Of a DNA stretch of 64,000 bases, positions 27,646 through 36,822 are shown piece after piece. Made by a program: the position numbers and the translations under genes. The notes beneath the pieces are model-generated. The model did not search any database and was not told where the DNA came from. It worked only from the letters and a program-made list of their open reading frames with translations. Position 1 is the stretch's first letter. Every line of letters starts with the position of its first letter. Source of the DNA: Eoetvoesiella caeni (GTDB lineage: Bacteria > Pseudomonadota > Gammaproteobacteria > Burkholderiales > Burkholderiaceae_B); contig NZ_QNRQ01000003.1 in assembly GCF_003315175.1 (NCBI RefSeq), forward strand, positions 1 to 64,000, in the 5' to 3' direction.

Positions 27646-28257
27646 ATGAAACTGTATTACATGACCGGCGCTTGCCCATTGGCAACGCAAATAGTTCTGG
27701 AATGGATAGGCAAGCCGTACGACTTGCAGCTTGTCGAACGCACTGCGCTGAAAGATCCCGAATTCCTTGCCCTGAACCCCGTCGGTTCCGTGCCCGTGTT
27801 TACGGATGGCGACCTTACCCTTACGCAGAATGTTGCCATCATGGAATACCTCAATGAGAAGTATCCCGAAGCACAATTGCACGGCAAGACGCCCGAGCAG
27901 CGCGCCGAAGTGCGCCGCTGGCTGTCATTCGTCAATTCCGACCTGCACCGCACTTTTTCATTGATCTTCGGCGCTCAGGGTTATTCGGACGATCCCAACA
28001 TTCAGCAGGTTCTTGTCGACAAGTCCACAGAGCGCGTCAAGTTTCTTTTCGGCGTCGCCAACCAGGATCTGGCCAATAAACCCTATCTGGCCGGAGAAAA
28101 CCGCTCTATTGCCGACCCCTATCTCTACACCATCCAGCGCTGGGCCAAGGCAAAGCAAGTCGATCTTTCCGACATGCAGAACCTGACCGCCTTCTATACC
28201 CGCATGGACGCCGACGCCGGCGTGCAGGCAGCGCTTAAAAAGCAAGGCCTGGCCTGA
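27646..28257 (+). CDS. Glutathione S-transferase, beta class
   Basis: 203 residues. MKLYYMTGACPLA places a cysteine at residue 10, the mixed-disulfide residue of beta-class bacterial GSTs. NPVGSVPVF is the cis-proline glutathione site, and the all-helical C-terminal domain ends in a normal position (SIADPYLYTIQRWAK). It conjugates or reduces electrophiles with glutathione in the cytoplasm. AGGAC precedes the start. An upstream in-frame extension to 27412 was rejected because the family N-terminus fits exactly here. Confidence 0.92.
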   Translation: MKLYYMTGACPLATQIVLEWIGKPYDLQLVERTALKDPEFLALNPVGSVPVFTDGDLTLTQNVAIMEYLNEKYPEAQLHGKTPEQRAEVRRWLSFVNSDLHRTFSLIFGAQGYSDDPNIQQVLVDKSTERVKFLFGVANQDLANKPYLAGENRSIADPYLYTIQRWAKAKQVDLSDMQNLTAFYTRMDADAGVQAALKKQGLA

Positions 28258-28409
28258 AATGAAATGCCGTGGCGGCTTCTGTTGAAGCTGCCGCGCGTTG
28301 CGGTCTCCAGGCCGCCGCTTTACCGGGCAACGATAAATGCAATCTCCGCGGCCGGCACGACGCCGGCCGATTTTGCCGATCAAGAAATATCTCATTTCAA
28401 GAGGCTCGC

Positions 28410-29630
28410 ATGATGCCGACCCGGGCAGCAAGTATCTTGGGGCAAATTCCCAGAGGCGTGTGGGTACTGGGCTTTGTAAGCCTGCTGATGGATATTTCCT
28501 CGGAAATGATCCACAGCTTGCTGCCGATGTTCATGGTTGGCGTTCTTGGCGCCAGCGTGCTTCAGGTTGGCATCATTGAAGGAATCGCCGAGTCTACGGC
28601 CTTGATCGTCAAAGTGTTTTCCGGAACCTTGAGCGACTATCTGGGCAAGAGAAAAGGCTTGGCGGTGTTCGGCTATGCGCTGGGCGCCCTGAGCAAGCCT
28701 TTGTTCGCGCTGGCGCCGACGGTAGGCCTAGTGTTTGGCGCGCGCTTTATCGACCGGCTGGGCAAAGGAATCCGAGGCGCGCCGCGCGATGCCCTGGTGG
28801 CGGACCTGACGCCGCAGCATGTGCGCGGAGCCGCGTTCGGCTTGCGCCAGTCGCTCGATACGGTAGGCGCATTTGCGGGCCCATTGTTGGGCGTGGGCTT
28901 GATGCTGCTGTGGACCGATGATTTTCGCTCGGTGTTCTGGGTTGCCGTGATTCCGGGCTTGATGGCGGTTGCATTATTATTCTTTGGAGTGCACGAACCG
29001 CGGCACGCCCAGGCGCCCGAACGCAGCAACCCGCTGCAACGCAAGAACCTTGAACGCCTTGGCCGCGCATACTGGTGGGTGGTCGGCCTTGGCGCCGTTT
29101 TCACGTTGGCACGCTTCAGCGAGGCCTTCCTCGTATTGCGAGCGCAACAAAGCGGCATACCGGTGGCATTGGTGCCGCTGGTCATGGTCGCGATGAATGT
29201 CATCTACGCCTTTTCGGCCTACCCCTTCGGCAAGCTCTCCGATCACATGAGCCACAAGACGCTGTTGGCGCTTGGCCTGGCGGTTTTGATTGCGGCCGAC
29301 CTGGTACTGGCGATAAACGACCATTGGACCGCGGTGCTGGCCGGCGTGGCTCTATGGGGCGTTCATATGGGCATAACGCAGGGCTTATTGGCCACCATGG
29401 TGGCCAATGCCGCGCCGGCCGACTTGCGGGGCACCGCCTATGGCTTCTTCAACCTTGTAAGCGGCATGGCCATGTTGCTGGCCAGCGTGCTTGCCGGCTT
29501 GCTGTGGGATAGCCTTGGAGCCTCGTTTACTTTTTATGCCAGCGCCGTCTTTTGCGCTATTGCGCTGGCCGGGCTGGCGCTGAAGGCTGATCCTGCCCCC
29601 CCAGGTACGCACGTTTCACCGCCTCATTAG
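28410..29630 (+). CDS. MFS transporter
   Basis: 406 residues with twelve membrane helices. The loop 2-3 motif reads GTLSDYLGKRKGLAVFGY, a variant of the MFS signature, and RLGKGIRGAPRDALVADL is a stretch seen in a family of uncharacterised MFS exporters. Substrate unknown. AAGAGG lies upstream of the ATG at 28410. Its last 74 bases overlap the 3' end of the livF gene on the other strand. Confidence 0.85.
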   Translation: MMPTRAASILGQIPRGVWVLGFVSLLMDISSEMIHSLLPMFMVGVLGASVLQVGIIEGIAESTALIVKVFSGTLSDYLGKRKGLAVFGYALGALSKPLFALAPTVGLVFGARFIDRLGKGIRGAPRDALVADLTPQHVRGAAFGLRQSLDTVGAFAGPLLGVGLMLLWTDDFRSVFWVAVIPGLMAVALLFFGVHEPRHAQAPERSNPLQRKNLERLGRAYWWVVGLGAVFTLARFSEAFLVLRAQQSGIPVALVPLVMVAMNVIYAFSAYPFGKLSDHMSHKTLLALGLAVLIAADLVLAINDHWTAVLAGVALWGVHMGITQGLLATMVANAAPADLRGTAYGFFNLVSGMAMLLASVLAGLLWDSLGASFTFYASAVFCAIALAGLALKADPAPPGTHVSPPH

Positions 29631-30294
29631 CAAGCAAGCCGGCTCCGCTGCCGGCCAGGACGATCCGTCCGCTTTCCAGGACATAAGCCCTGTCGGCCAG
29701 CTGCAGCGCCTTGCTGGCATTCTGCTCTACCAGAAGCACGGTCACGCCGGTATCCCGGATGGCTCCGATCGCCTCGAAAATCTGCCGGATTACCAGCGGC
29801 GCCAGGCCCAGCGTAGGTTCGTCCAGCAGCAACAAGCGCGGGCGGCTCATCAAGGCCCGCCCAATAGCCAACATTTGCTGCTCCCCGCCCGAGAGCGTGC
29901 CCGCCTGCTGCCGCGCGCGCTCCAGCAGGCGCGGAAACAGTTCATGCACCTTGGCAAGGCCTTCGGACAATTGCGTCCTATTCAGGAAATACCCTCCTAT
30001 GTTGAGGTTTTCCGCTACTGTCATGTTTGCGAAAACCCGCCGCCCCTCGGGTACCAGCGCTATCCCGCGGCGCATGATCCCGGCGGTGGTCTGCGCGGTA
30101 ATGTCGTCGCCCTGGAACAGTATGCGGCCGGCGCTGGCCTGAGGCGTCCCGCATATTGTCATCAGCAGCGTCGTTTTGCCGGCTCCGTTGGCACCGATAA
30201 GCGCCACGATTTCGCCGCGGTTCACCTCGACGCTGACGCCGTCCAGGGCCTGGATGCCGCCATAATGCGTGCAGATGTTTTCCAGCCTGAGCAT
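29557..30294 (-). CDS. HAAT ABC transporter ATPase, LivF type (second system)
   Basis: 245 residues. Walker A GANGAGKTT, signature LSGGEQQMLAIGRAL, Walker B LLLLDEPTLGLAP. The family end AYLGG is followed by an extra 13-residue tail (QDQPSAPARPAQ) that exists only because the frame runs on into the MFS gene's 3' end. The start at 30294 matches LivF N-termini; an upstream frame to 30438 was rejected. It is the last of the livHMGF genes, separated from livG by 98 bases. Confidence 0.9.
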   Translation of the reverse strand: MLRLENICTHYGGIQALDGVSVEVNRGEIVALIGANGAGKTTLLMTICGTPQASAGRILFQGDDITAQTTAGIMRRGIALVPEGRRVFANMTVAENLNIGGYFLNRTQLSEGLAKVHELFPRLLERARQQAGTLSGGEQQMLAIGRALMSRPRLLLLDEPTLGLAPLVIRQIFEAIGAIRDTGVTVLLVEQNASKALQLADRAYVLESGRIVLAGSGAGLLANEAVKRAYLGGQDQPSAPARPAQ

Positions 30295-30392
30295 CAGTGT
30301 CCTGCCTGGTCGGCCGATAGAATCAAGCCAGGCAAAGCCCGGCGCTGCGCGGATGTAATGGCTGTATGGCCGGCTGCCTTGAATGCAGGCAT

Positions 30393-31160
30393 TCACTCTT
30401 CTCCCAGGTATGCCTTGATGACGACAGGATTCGCGCAAATCGCCTCGGGGACGCCCATGGCGATGGATTTGCCGTGGTCCATGACAAGGATGCGGTCTGA
30501 AATGCCCATGACGAGACTCATATCATGTTCTATCAAAAGTATAGCCACGCCGAATTCGGTGCGCAGTTGTGCGATCAATTGCCGCAGGCCGTCTTTTTCG
30601 CGCGGGTTCAATCCCGCGGCAGGTTCGTCCAGCAGCAATAAGCGTGGACGGGTGACCATGCAGCGCGCAATCTCGAGCTTGCGCTGATGGCCGTATGCCA
30701 ACTGCCCCGCCGGACGGTTGGCGTAGCTGCGCAAATCCATGAAATCCAGCCATTGCGCGGCCGCAACCAGAGCATCGCGCTCGGCGGCGCGATAGGAACG
30801 CAGCTTCAAAAGACCAGGCAGCAATCCCGTTTGCAAATGCCGGTGCTGGGCCACCAGCAGATTCTCAAGCACCGTCAGTCTCTTGAACAAGCGCGCATTC
30901 TGGAACGTGCGCACCACGCCTTTTTGCGCCATGACATGGCTGGACAAACCGGCGACCTCGTGGCCGCCAAGCGCGACCGTGCCATGACTAGGTTTGTAAA
31001 AGCCGCTAAGGCAGTTGAATACGGTGGTTTTGCCGGCACCGTTAGGTCCAATAATGGCAAAGACCTCATGGGCGGCAACATCGAAGGCGATATCATCGAC
31101 GGCCAGCAAGCCGCCAAAACGCATGCATAAGCCCTGTACCCGCAACAAAGCTGCGCTCAT
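30393..31160 (-). CDS. HAAT ABC transporter ATPase, LivG type (second system)
   Basis: 255 residues. Walker [10 protein letters not shown], signature [16 protein letters not shown], Walker [14 protein letters not shown], and the LivG end IKAYLGEE. Powers the second HAAT importer with LivF. The ATG at 31160 overlaps the livM stop by four bases, indicating coupling. Confidence 0.9.
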   Translation of the reverse strand: MSAALLRVQGLCMRFGGLLAVDDIAFDVAAHEVFAIIGPNGAGKTTVFNCLSGFYKPSHGTVALGGHEVAGLSSHVMAQKGVVRTFQNARLFKRLTVLENLLVAQHRHLQTGLLPGLLKLRSYRAAERDALVAAAQWLDFMDLRSYANRPAGQLAYGHQRKLEIARCMVTRPRLLLLDEPAAGLNPREKDGLRQLIAQLRTEFGVAILLIEHDMSLVMGISDRILVMDHGKSIAMGVPEAICANPVVIKAYLGEE

Positions 31161-32656
31161 GGCTCCAGCTCCACATGCGGCCGCCTGGCCGGCAGCAGCC
31201 CTTGGGGCCGCCACATCATCATCAGCACCATTACCAGGCCGAAAATCAACATCCGGTATTCAACCAGCTCGCGCGCCAGTTCAGGAACGATCGTCAGCAC
31301 AATGGCAGCCAGGATGACTCCCGCTTGCGAACCCATGCCGCCCAGCACCACAATGGCCAGCACCAGGGCCGATTCGGTAAAGGTAAACGATTCGGGATTC
31401 ACCAGGCCCTGGCGAGCGGCAAAAACGGCGCCGCCCAGTCCCGCAAACATGGCGCCCAGGGTGAACGCGGACAGCTTGATGCGCGCGGGGTTCAAACCCA
31501 AGGAACGGCAGGCGATCTCGTCGTCGCGCAAGGCCTCCCATGCCCGCCCTATGGGCATGCGTTGCAGGCGCGAAGTAACCAGCAAGGTGCAAAGCGCCAG
31601 GATAAGCGCCAGAAAGTACATATAGACCAGCATGTCTTGCGTGCTGAAGTCCCAACCCGCCCACTGATGAAAGGTCATTTGCCCTTCAGGTGCACGGCGC
31701 GTCATGGGCAGGCCGAATACCGTTGGCTTGGCGATCCCCGCTATACCGTCCGGGCCATTGGTTATGGATTGCATATTGGTCAGGACCAGCCGGGTAATTT
31801 CGCCAAATCCCAAGGTGACGATGGCCAGGTAATCGCCGCGCAAACGCAGCACGGGAAAGCCCAGCAAAAAGCCGAACATGGCCGCGGCAAAGCCCGCAAC
31901 CGGCAATGACTGCCAAAAGCCCCAGCCGGCCCAATGGTAAAGCAAGGCATAGGCATACGCGCCGATTGCATAAAAGCCGACATAGCCCAGGTCAAGCAGG
32001 CCGGCAAAGCCCACGACTATATTCAGCCCCAGACCCAGCACTATATAGATAAGCGCCAGCGTCGCGATATCGATCTGCGCGCGGTCGGCGATGAAAGGAA
32101 GGCTTACCGCCAGCAGCAATGCGCATAAGCCGACGAGGCGAAGGCGAACAAACGGGGGGAAAAAAGGCCCCCACGCTTCACCGCTACGCGGTTCGCTGCC
32201 CCCCGAGGGGGCGCTTTTTGCCTTGGGGCGGCCCGGCGGCAAAAAAGGCCCCCACGCTTCACCGCTGCGCGGTTCGCTGCCCCCCAAGGGGGCGCTTTTT
32301 GCCTTGGGGCGGCCCGGCGGCAAAAAAGGCCCCCACGCTTCATCGCTGCGCGGTTCGCTGCCCCCCGAGGGGGCGCTTTTTGCCTTGGGGCGGCCCGGCG
32401 GCAAAAAAGGCCCCCACGCTTCACCGCTGCGCAGCTGTTGCCTTTTAAGACGCCATTGGGTCAGCGGGCCGAGCGCAAGCGGGCGGAAAAGCTGGAATAG
32501 AAACACGAGTGCCATGCCGCCCAGGATCATGGGCCAATCGGGCTGCAAGGCCGTACCGGCCCCGGCCCGGACTATCTGCACTCCGTATATCGGCGCAATG
32601 ATGATGCCGGCCAGGATGGCCGCGACCAGCGCATTTTTCAAATCGGCCGCCCTCAT
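31157..32656 (-). CDS. HAAT ABC transporter permease, LivM type, carrying an in-frame repeat insertion
   Basis: 499 residues, roughly 90 longer than expected. Two membrane helices (residues ~10-60) are followed by a repeat region (76-167) of 27-residue units [16 protein letters not shown]-type, then the canonical LivM core from residue ~172: [20 protein letters not shown] by pattern, [32 protein letters not shown] and [15 protein letters not shown]. The insertion falls in the variable hydrophilic loop between the N-terminal helices and the conserved core, where it may be tolerated. It contains no stop in 92 codons because the DNA period is exactly 81. Overlaps livH and livG by four bases each. 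Confidence 0.87.
   Translation of the reverse strand: MRAADLKNALVAAILAGIIIAPIYGVQIVRAGAGTALQPDWPMILGGMALVFLFQLFRPLALGPLTQWRLKRQQLRSGEAWGPFLPPGRPKAKSAPSGGSEPRSDEAWGPFLPPGRPKAKSAPLGGSEPRSGEAWGPFLPPGRPKAKSAPSGGSEPRSGEAWGPFFPPFVRLRLVGLCALLLAVSLPFIADRAQIDIATLALIYIVLGLGLNIVVGFAGLLDLGYVGFYAIGAYAYALLYHWAGWGFWQSLPVAGFAAAMFGFLLGFPVLRLRGDYLAIVTLGFGEITRLVLTNMQSITNGPDGIAGIAKPTVFGLPMTRRAPEGQMTFHQWAGWDFSTQDMLVYMYFLALILALCTLLVTSRLQRMPIGRAWEALRDDEIACRSLGLNPARIKLSAFTLGAMFAGLGGAVFAARQGLVNPESFTFTESALVLAIVVLGGMGSQAGVILAAIVLTIVPELARELVEYRMLIFGLVMVLMMMWRPQGLLPARRPHVELEP
32160..32432 (+). repeat. Tandem array of an 81-bp palindromic element (3.4 copies) inside livM
   Basis: Copies begin at 32160, 32241, 32322 and (partial) 32403, each opening AAAAAAGGCCCCCACGCTTC. 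Period is exactly 81 bases; copies differ at only a few positions (CCCGAGGGGG or CCCAAGGGGG; TTCACC or TTCATC). Each unit holds a hairpin GCCCCCC-GA-GGGGGC followed by GCTTTTT, an intrinsic terminator reading on the plus strand, that is, antisense to livM. The same element recurs at 52374-52570 and in truncated form at 40433-40463. Confidence 0.95.
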
Positions 32657-33582
32657 ACTTTTTCTATCTCGGGCTTGCCCAGCAAGCCTGTAGGACGAAA
32701 CAGCAGGACCAGTATCAACAAGGCAAAGGCAACAATATCCTTGTATTCGGAAGAAAAATAAGCCGCCGCCAAGGTTTCTGTCACGCCAAGCAGCACTCCG
32801 CCCAGCATGGCGCCCGGGATGCTGCCGATGCCGCCCAGCACGGCCGCGGTAAACGCCTTGAGCCCCACAGTAAAGCCAATGAACGGGTTGAGCTTGCCTA
32901 TCGCCAGCGCGATAAGAACGCCACCCACGGCTGCCAGCACCGCGCCGACGATGAACGTGAATGAAATGATGCGGCCGGTGTCTATGCCCAGCAAGTTTGC
33001 CATTTGCAGATCTTGCGAACAGGCACGCGAAGCACGGCCCAGGCGCGAGCGGCTGATATAAAGCGATAAAGCCGCCATAAGCACCACCGTAACGGCAATG
33101 ATCAGCAGGCGCGAATACGGCATGGTGATGAGGAAACTGCTATCTGCCAGGGTAAATTGCACCGAGCCCGGCAGTACGGCCGGGACGGCAACGTCGCGTG
33201 CCCCCTGCCCTATCGCCACCCAGTTCTGCAGGAAAATCGACATGCCGATGGCGGTGATCAACGGCGCCAGCCTATGCCCCCCTCTGACCGGCGCATAGGC
33301 GATTTTCTCGATGGCGTAGCCGTATGCCGCCGTAACGACGGCTGCCACGGCCAGCATGAGCAAAATTACCAGAGCCATCGGCAAACCGCTGTTTATGCCC
33401 ACTGCCGACAGTGCGACCAGGCCGGCATACGCCCCTATCATGTAAATTTCGCCGTGGGCGAAATTGATCATGCCGATAATGCCGTACACCATGGTGTAGC
33501 CTATGGCGATCAAGGCATAAATTGCGCCCAGGGACAGCCCATTGAACAATTGCTGAACGAGCAGTGGGATATATTCCGCCAC
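32653..33582 (-). CDS. HAAT ABC transporter permease, LivH type (second system)
   Basis: 309 residues, about eight membrane helices. LivH hallmarks: [35 protein letters not shown], and [19 protein letters not shown]. It starts with GTG. First of the livHMGF set; its likely binding protein is encoded at 35081-36193 on the same strand, with proC and a transporter gene between. Confidence 0.9.
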   Translation of the reverse strand: MAEYIPLLVQQLFNGLSLGAIYALIAIGYTMVYGIIGMINFAHGEIYMIGAYAGLVALSAVGINSGLPMALVILLMLAVAAVVTAAYGYAIEKIAYAPVRGGHRLAPLITAIGMSIFLQNWVAIGQGARDVAVPAVLPGSVQFTLADSSFLITMPYSRLLIIAVTVVLMAALSLYISRSRLGRASRACSQDLQMANLLGIDTGRIISFTFIVGAVLAAVGGVLIALAIGKLNPFIGFTVGLKAFTAAVLGGIGSIPGAMLGGVLLGVTETLAAAYFSSEYKDIVAFALLILVLLFRPTGLLGKPEIEKV

Positions 33583-33601
33583 GCCAGCCTGCCCTGCCGC
33601 G

Positions 33602-34207
33602 CTACGGCGTAAGGCGGTGCAATGCCTTGGGTGCGGCCAGGCCGGAATCCAGTACCGGCGGCCGCGCCAGGTTCCACATCAAGGCGCGGAACGGCACCAG
33701 CATAGTGGCGTTTACAACCAGTTTGACAGCCAGGTCGCCCGTCAGCAAAGACACCCAGTCTATGCCGGTGCCGGCGAAGGCCACGCTGAAAAAGATGAAG
33801 GTATCCAGCGTGGCGCCGGCAACGCCGGCCAGCAGCGGCGCGCGCCACCAGCGCTGTTCGCGCAGGCGGTCGAACACCTGGATGTCCAGCAATTGGGCCA
33901 GCAAAAACGCCAGTCCCGAAGCCAGGGCGATGCGCGGCGTGGCCACCCACACCGAGAAAACCACCGCAACCACAAAACCGACGATGGCCACGCGCCTGGC
34001 CGAACCCGGGCCGAAGCGGCGATTGAGCAAGTCCGACACAAGAAAGGCCACCGGATAGGAAATCGCGCCCCAGGTAAGCCATTGGTTGATGGGATACTGC
34101 ACCAGGATATTGGAGCCAACGACGACGGCGCACATGGCGCACACGGCAATAAAGAACTGCAGGCGCGTGATGGAAAAATAGGTTCGCGAATTACGGGACT
34201 GATTCAT
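33602..34207 (-). CDS. VUT-family (YhhQ-like) queuosine precursor transporter
   Basis: 201 residues, about six membrane helices. Conserved VUT features are ITWGAISYPVAFLVSDLLNRRFG-like sequence (here LTWGAISYPVAFLVSDLLNR), and DTFIFFSVAFAG in the middle. YhhQ imports the queuosine precursors preQ0/preQ1 in E. coli. The start overlaps the proC stop by four bases. Lying 19 bases ahead of livH, it may sit in one long transcript with both. Confidence 0.82.
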   Translation of the reverse strand: MNQSRNSRTYFSITRLQFFIAVCAMCAVVVGSNILVQYPINQWLTWGAISYPVAFLVSDLLNRRFGPGSARRVAIVGFVVAVVFSVWVATPRIALASGLAFLLAQLLDIQVFDRLREQRWWRAPLLAGVAGATLDTFIFFSVAFAGTGIDWVSLLTGDLAVKLVVNATMLVPFRALMWNLARPPVLDSGLAAPKALHRLTP

Positions 34208-35037
34208 TTGGAAAACTCTTGTGAAAGCTGGGCCGCGCGATCGAATGCCGCTTGCATGGCATGTTGCACGACGTCGGCAAAATGGTGTTGAGCGAAAATA
34301 TCCAGCGCCGCAGCGGTGGTGCCTCCTTTGGAGGTCACCCGTTCGCGCAGGGTTGCGGGGGTTTCGGGCGAGAGCGCCGCCAATTGGGTGGCGCCATTGA
34401 GAGTTGCCAATGCCAAAGTGCGCGCCTGCTCGGCCGACAAGCCCAGCTTGACCGCGCCGTCGACGAGCGCTTCAAGAAAAAGAAACACATAAGCCGGACC
34501 GCTGCCCGACAATGCGGTTACGGCGTCGATCTGCTCGTCGCTGTCGACCCAGCACGTTTGACCCACGGCCCGGAACAGCAATTGGGCCTGGGCCTTGTCC
34601 TGGTCGGTTACGCCGGGCAAGGCCATAAGACCCGCTGCCCCCGCACCGATCAGCGCGGGCGTATTGGGCATGCAACGAACCAGCCGGGTCCAGGGCTTGC
34701 CAGGCTCGCCCAGCCAGCCGGATAGAGTCTGGCTGGAAATACCCGCGGCAATGCTGATGACCAAGGTGTCGGGCTGCAAAAACGGCTTGCATGCGGCAAC
34801 CGTTTCGCGCATGACCTGAGGCTTGACGGCAAAAACCCAAACGCGCTGACGGGATAACACCGCGTCGGGCGCCGCGGCAACGCTGGTGCCTTTTTCGCGC
34901 CATTGCTGGAGTGCGGATTCGTTCACATCGATGATATGCACGTCGTCCGCGCCGCAGCGTTTGCCGATAAGGCCCGATGCCAGGGCGGAAGCCATATTGC
35001 CGCCGCCGATGAAAGCAAGTTTGAGTTCGTGGTTCAT
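34204..35037 (-). CDS. proC: Pyrroline-5-carboxylate reductase
   Basis: 277 residues. Rossmann motif FIGGGNMASALASGLI, the ISIAAGIS stretch, and the C-terminal signature SGSGPAYVFLFLEALVDGAVKLGL by pattern, with VTSKGGTTAAAL. Last step of proline synthesis: pyrroline-5-carboxylate to proline with NAD(P)H, in the cytoplasm. Coupled by ATGA overlap to the VUT transporter gene. Confidence 0.94.
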   Translation of the reverse strand: MNHELKLAFIGGGNMASALASGLIGKRCGADDVHIIDVNESALQQWREKGTSVAAAPDAVLSRQRVWVFAVKPQVMRETVAACKPFLQPDTLVISIAAGISSQTLSGWLGEPGKPWTRLVRCMPNTPALIGAGAAGLMALPGVTDQDKAQAQLLFRAVGQTCWVDSDEQIDAVTALSGSGPAYVFLFLEALVDGAVKLGLSAEQARTLALATLNGATQLAALSPETPATLRERVTSKGGTTAAALDIFAQHHFADVVQHAMQAAFDRAAQLSQEFSK

Positions 35038-35080
35038 GGTGCAGTATTGTACGATTTTTCAATCGAAGCCTGGCTGCCGG

Positions 35081-36193
35081 CTATTTGTACAAGGTTTTCG
35101 TGCCGTCCTGGTGCCACCGAAACACATCGAACCTGAAATGACGCAAATCGCCCTGCTCGTCCCACGCGATTTCACCCAGCGGCGTCTTGAATGAATGCGC
35201 GTGCATCCAGGCCGCTACGGCAATGGGGTCGTCGGCGCCGACAGCCCGTATGCTGTCGGCCAGAACCTGGACCGCGGCGTACGCCGGAAGCTGGAAGGCG
35301 CCGCCGGGATCGCGCTGCTTATCGCGAAATGCTTTTGTAATTGCGGCATTGGCCGGGTCGCTGGATAAGTCGGCCGGCAATGTAATGAGCATGCCTTCGG
35401 CCGCGGCGCCGGCGATGGCATTGATGTCAGGGTTGCCCACACCCTCGGGTCCCATGAACTGAACCTTGAGCCCTTGCTCGGCCCCTTGGCGCAGCAGCAG
35501 GCCCATTTCGGGATGGTAGCCGCCAAAATACACAAAGTCGGCCTGGCTGCTTTTGATGCGCGTGATGATGGCCGAATAATCGCTGTCGCCCGCATTGATG
35601 CCTTCAAAGAGCGCTACGTCGATACCGGCTTGTTCCAGTCCTTTTTTGACTGCGCTGGCTATGCCGAAACCATAGGATTGCTTGTCATGCAGCACCGCCA
35701 CTTTTTTGGGCTTTATGGATTCGGCTATGAATTCGGCGGCAGCCGGACCCTGCTGGTCGTCGCGGCCTATGGTGCGGAACACGGATTCGTAATGCTTTCC
35801 TTGCGTTACGGCCGGCGCAGTGGCCGAAGGGGTCACCATGACGACGCCTTCGGTATTGTAGATGGCCGCAGCGGCAATGGTGGGCCCCGAGCAGACGGGT
35901 CCGACGACATACTGTATGCCGTCGTTTACAACCCGGTTGGCGACAATAGGGCCTTGCTTGGACTCGCAGCCGTCGTCATAGGCGGCAACCTCAAGCTGGC
36001 GGCCCAGCACACCGCCGGCGGCGTTGATTCGCTCTATCGCCGTATCGACGCCCTGCCGGACCATGCTGCCGTATTGGGTAACCGGCCCGGTAAGCGGGCC
36101 GACCACCGCAATGCGAAGAGGCTCGGCCCGGGCGCCAACCGCCAGAATGCACCCGGCAAGCAGCGCCAGTGCCCTGAATAGCGGTCTGGCCAT
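35081..36193 (-). CDS. LivJ/LivK-type branched-chain amino acid binding protein
   Basis: 370 residues. Signal peptide ending near VGARA, then IAVVGPLTGPVTQYGSM, the disulfide cysteines in YDDGCESKQG and GPVCSGPT that mark LivJ/LivK-type proteins, and GRDDQQGPAAAEFI. It most likely feeds the livHMGF system encoded further along this strand. It starts only 8 bases after the dps stop codon, with a weak ribosome site, so it may be read through from dps. A frame opening 100 codons earlier overlaps dps out of register and was discarded. Confidence 0.88.
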   Translation of the reverse strand: MARPLFRALALLAGCILAVGARAEPLRIAVVGPLTGPVTQYGSMVRQGVDTAIERINAAGGVLGRQLEVAAYDDGCESKQGPIVANRVVNDGIQYVVGPVCSGPTIAAAAIYNTEGVVMVTPSATAPAVTQGKHYESVFRTIGRDDQQGPAAAEFIAESIKPKKVAVLHDKQSYGFGIASAVKKGLEQAGIDVALFEGINAGDSDYSAIITRIKSSQADFVYFGGYHPEMGLLLRQGAEQGLKVQFMGPEGVGNPDINAIAGAAAEGMLITLPADLSSDPANAAITKAFRDKQRDPGGAFQLPAYAAVQVLADSIRAVGADDPIAVAAWMHAHSFKTPLGEIAWDEQGDLRHFRFDVFRWHQDGTKTLYK

Positions 36194-36201
36194 GGGCAAG
36201 C

Positions 36202-36702
36202 CTATTGCAGCAGGCTGCGCAACATCCACGCGTTCTTTTCGTGAATATCCAGGCGCTGGGTCAGAAGGTCGACAGTCGGCTGGTCGTCGGCCGCATCGGC
36301 GCGTTTCAGGGCGGCTCGCGCGGTTTTGGCGACGGCTTCGTTGTCTTTGACCAGAATCGCGATCATCTCTTCGGCGTTGGGTACCGAAGTAGGCTCTTTG
36401 ATGGACGACAGTTGGGCGTATTCGCGATAAGTGCCTGGTGCGTAGTGACCCAGCGCGCGTATGCGTTCGGCGATGCTGTCCAGCGCCTGCCATTCTTCGG
36501 TGTATTGCGTCATGAACATCAGATGCAAGGTGTTGAACAACGGCCCCGTCACGTTCCAGTGAAAGTTATGGGTAGTCAAATAAAGTGTGTATGAATCGGC
36601 CAGCATTTTCGATAGTTCGGCTGCCACCGCCGCACGATCTTTTTCGGAAATTCCGATGTCGATCATCATGCCTTTACTTGTCTTTACAGAACTCTTAGCC
36701 AT
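36202..36702 (-). CDS. dps: Dps-like DNA-protecting ferritin
   Basis: 166 residues. The ferroxidase-site signature LYLTTHNFHWNVTGPLF and, on the partner helix, EEWQALDSIAERIRALG are intact. Dps dodecamers oxidise and store Fe2+ using H2O2 and coat DNA. AGGAG precedes the ATG at 36702; the frame to 36726 lacks support. It directly follows oxyR, whose product commonly activates dps; I could not identify an OxyR site with confidence in the 120-base gap. Confidence 0.93.
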   Translation of the reverse strand: MAKSSVKTSKGMMIDIGISEKDRAAVAAELSKMLADSYTLYLTTHNFHWNVTGPLFNTLHLMFMTQYTEEWQALDSIAERIRALGHYAPGTYREYAQLSSIKEPTSVPNAEEMIAILVKDNEAVAKTARAALKRADAADDQPTVDLLTQRLDIHEKNAWMLRSLLQ

Positions 36703-36822
36703 AAGTACTCCTGGTGTTGTGAACAAAACTGGATATTCTTAAATAAAAATGCAGTTCTTACTTAAAAATCGCCATATCCAAACTAGAAATAAGCGTTATC
36801 AGGATAGCATGAGCGGCCACGT

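Noticed and set aside
32091-32693. 200-residue plus-strand frame over the repeat array and livM start
   Set aside because: Composed of the repeat read in the other direction; it is antisense to livM and livH and unlikely to be translated.
36703-36822. Possible OxyR binding site in front of dps
   Set aside because: ATAG/CTAT-like pieces exist but I could not place four at the required 7-base spacings; not claimed.
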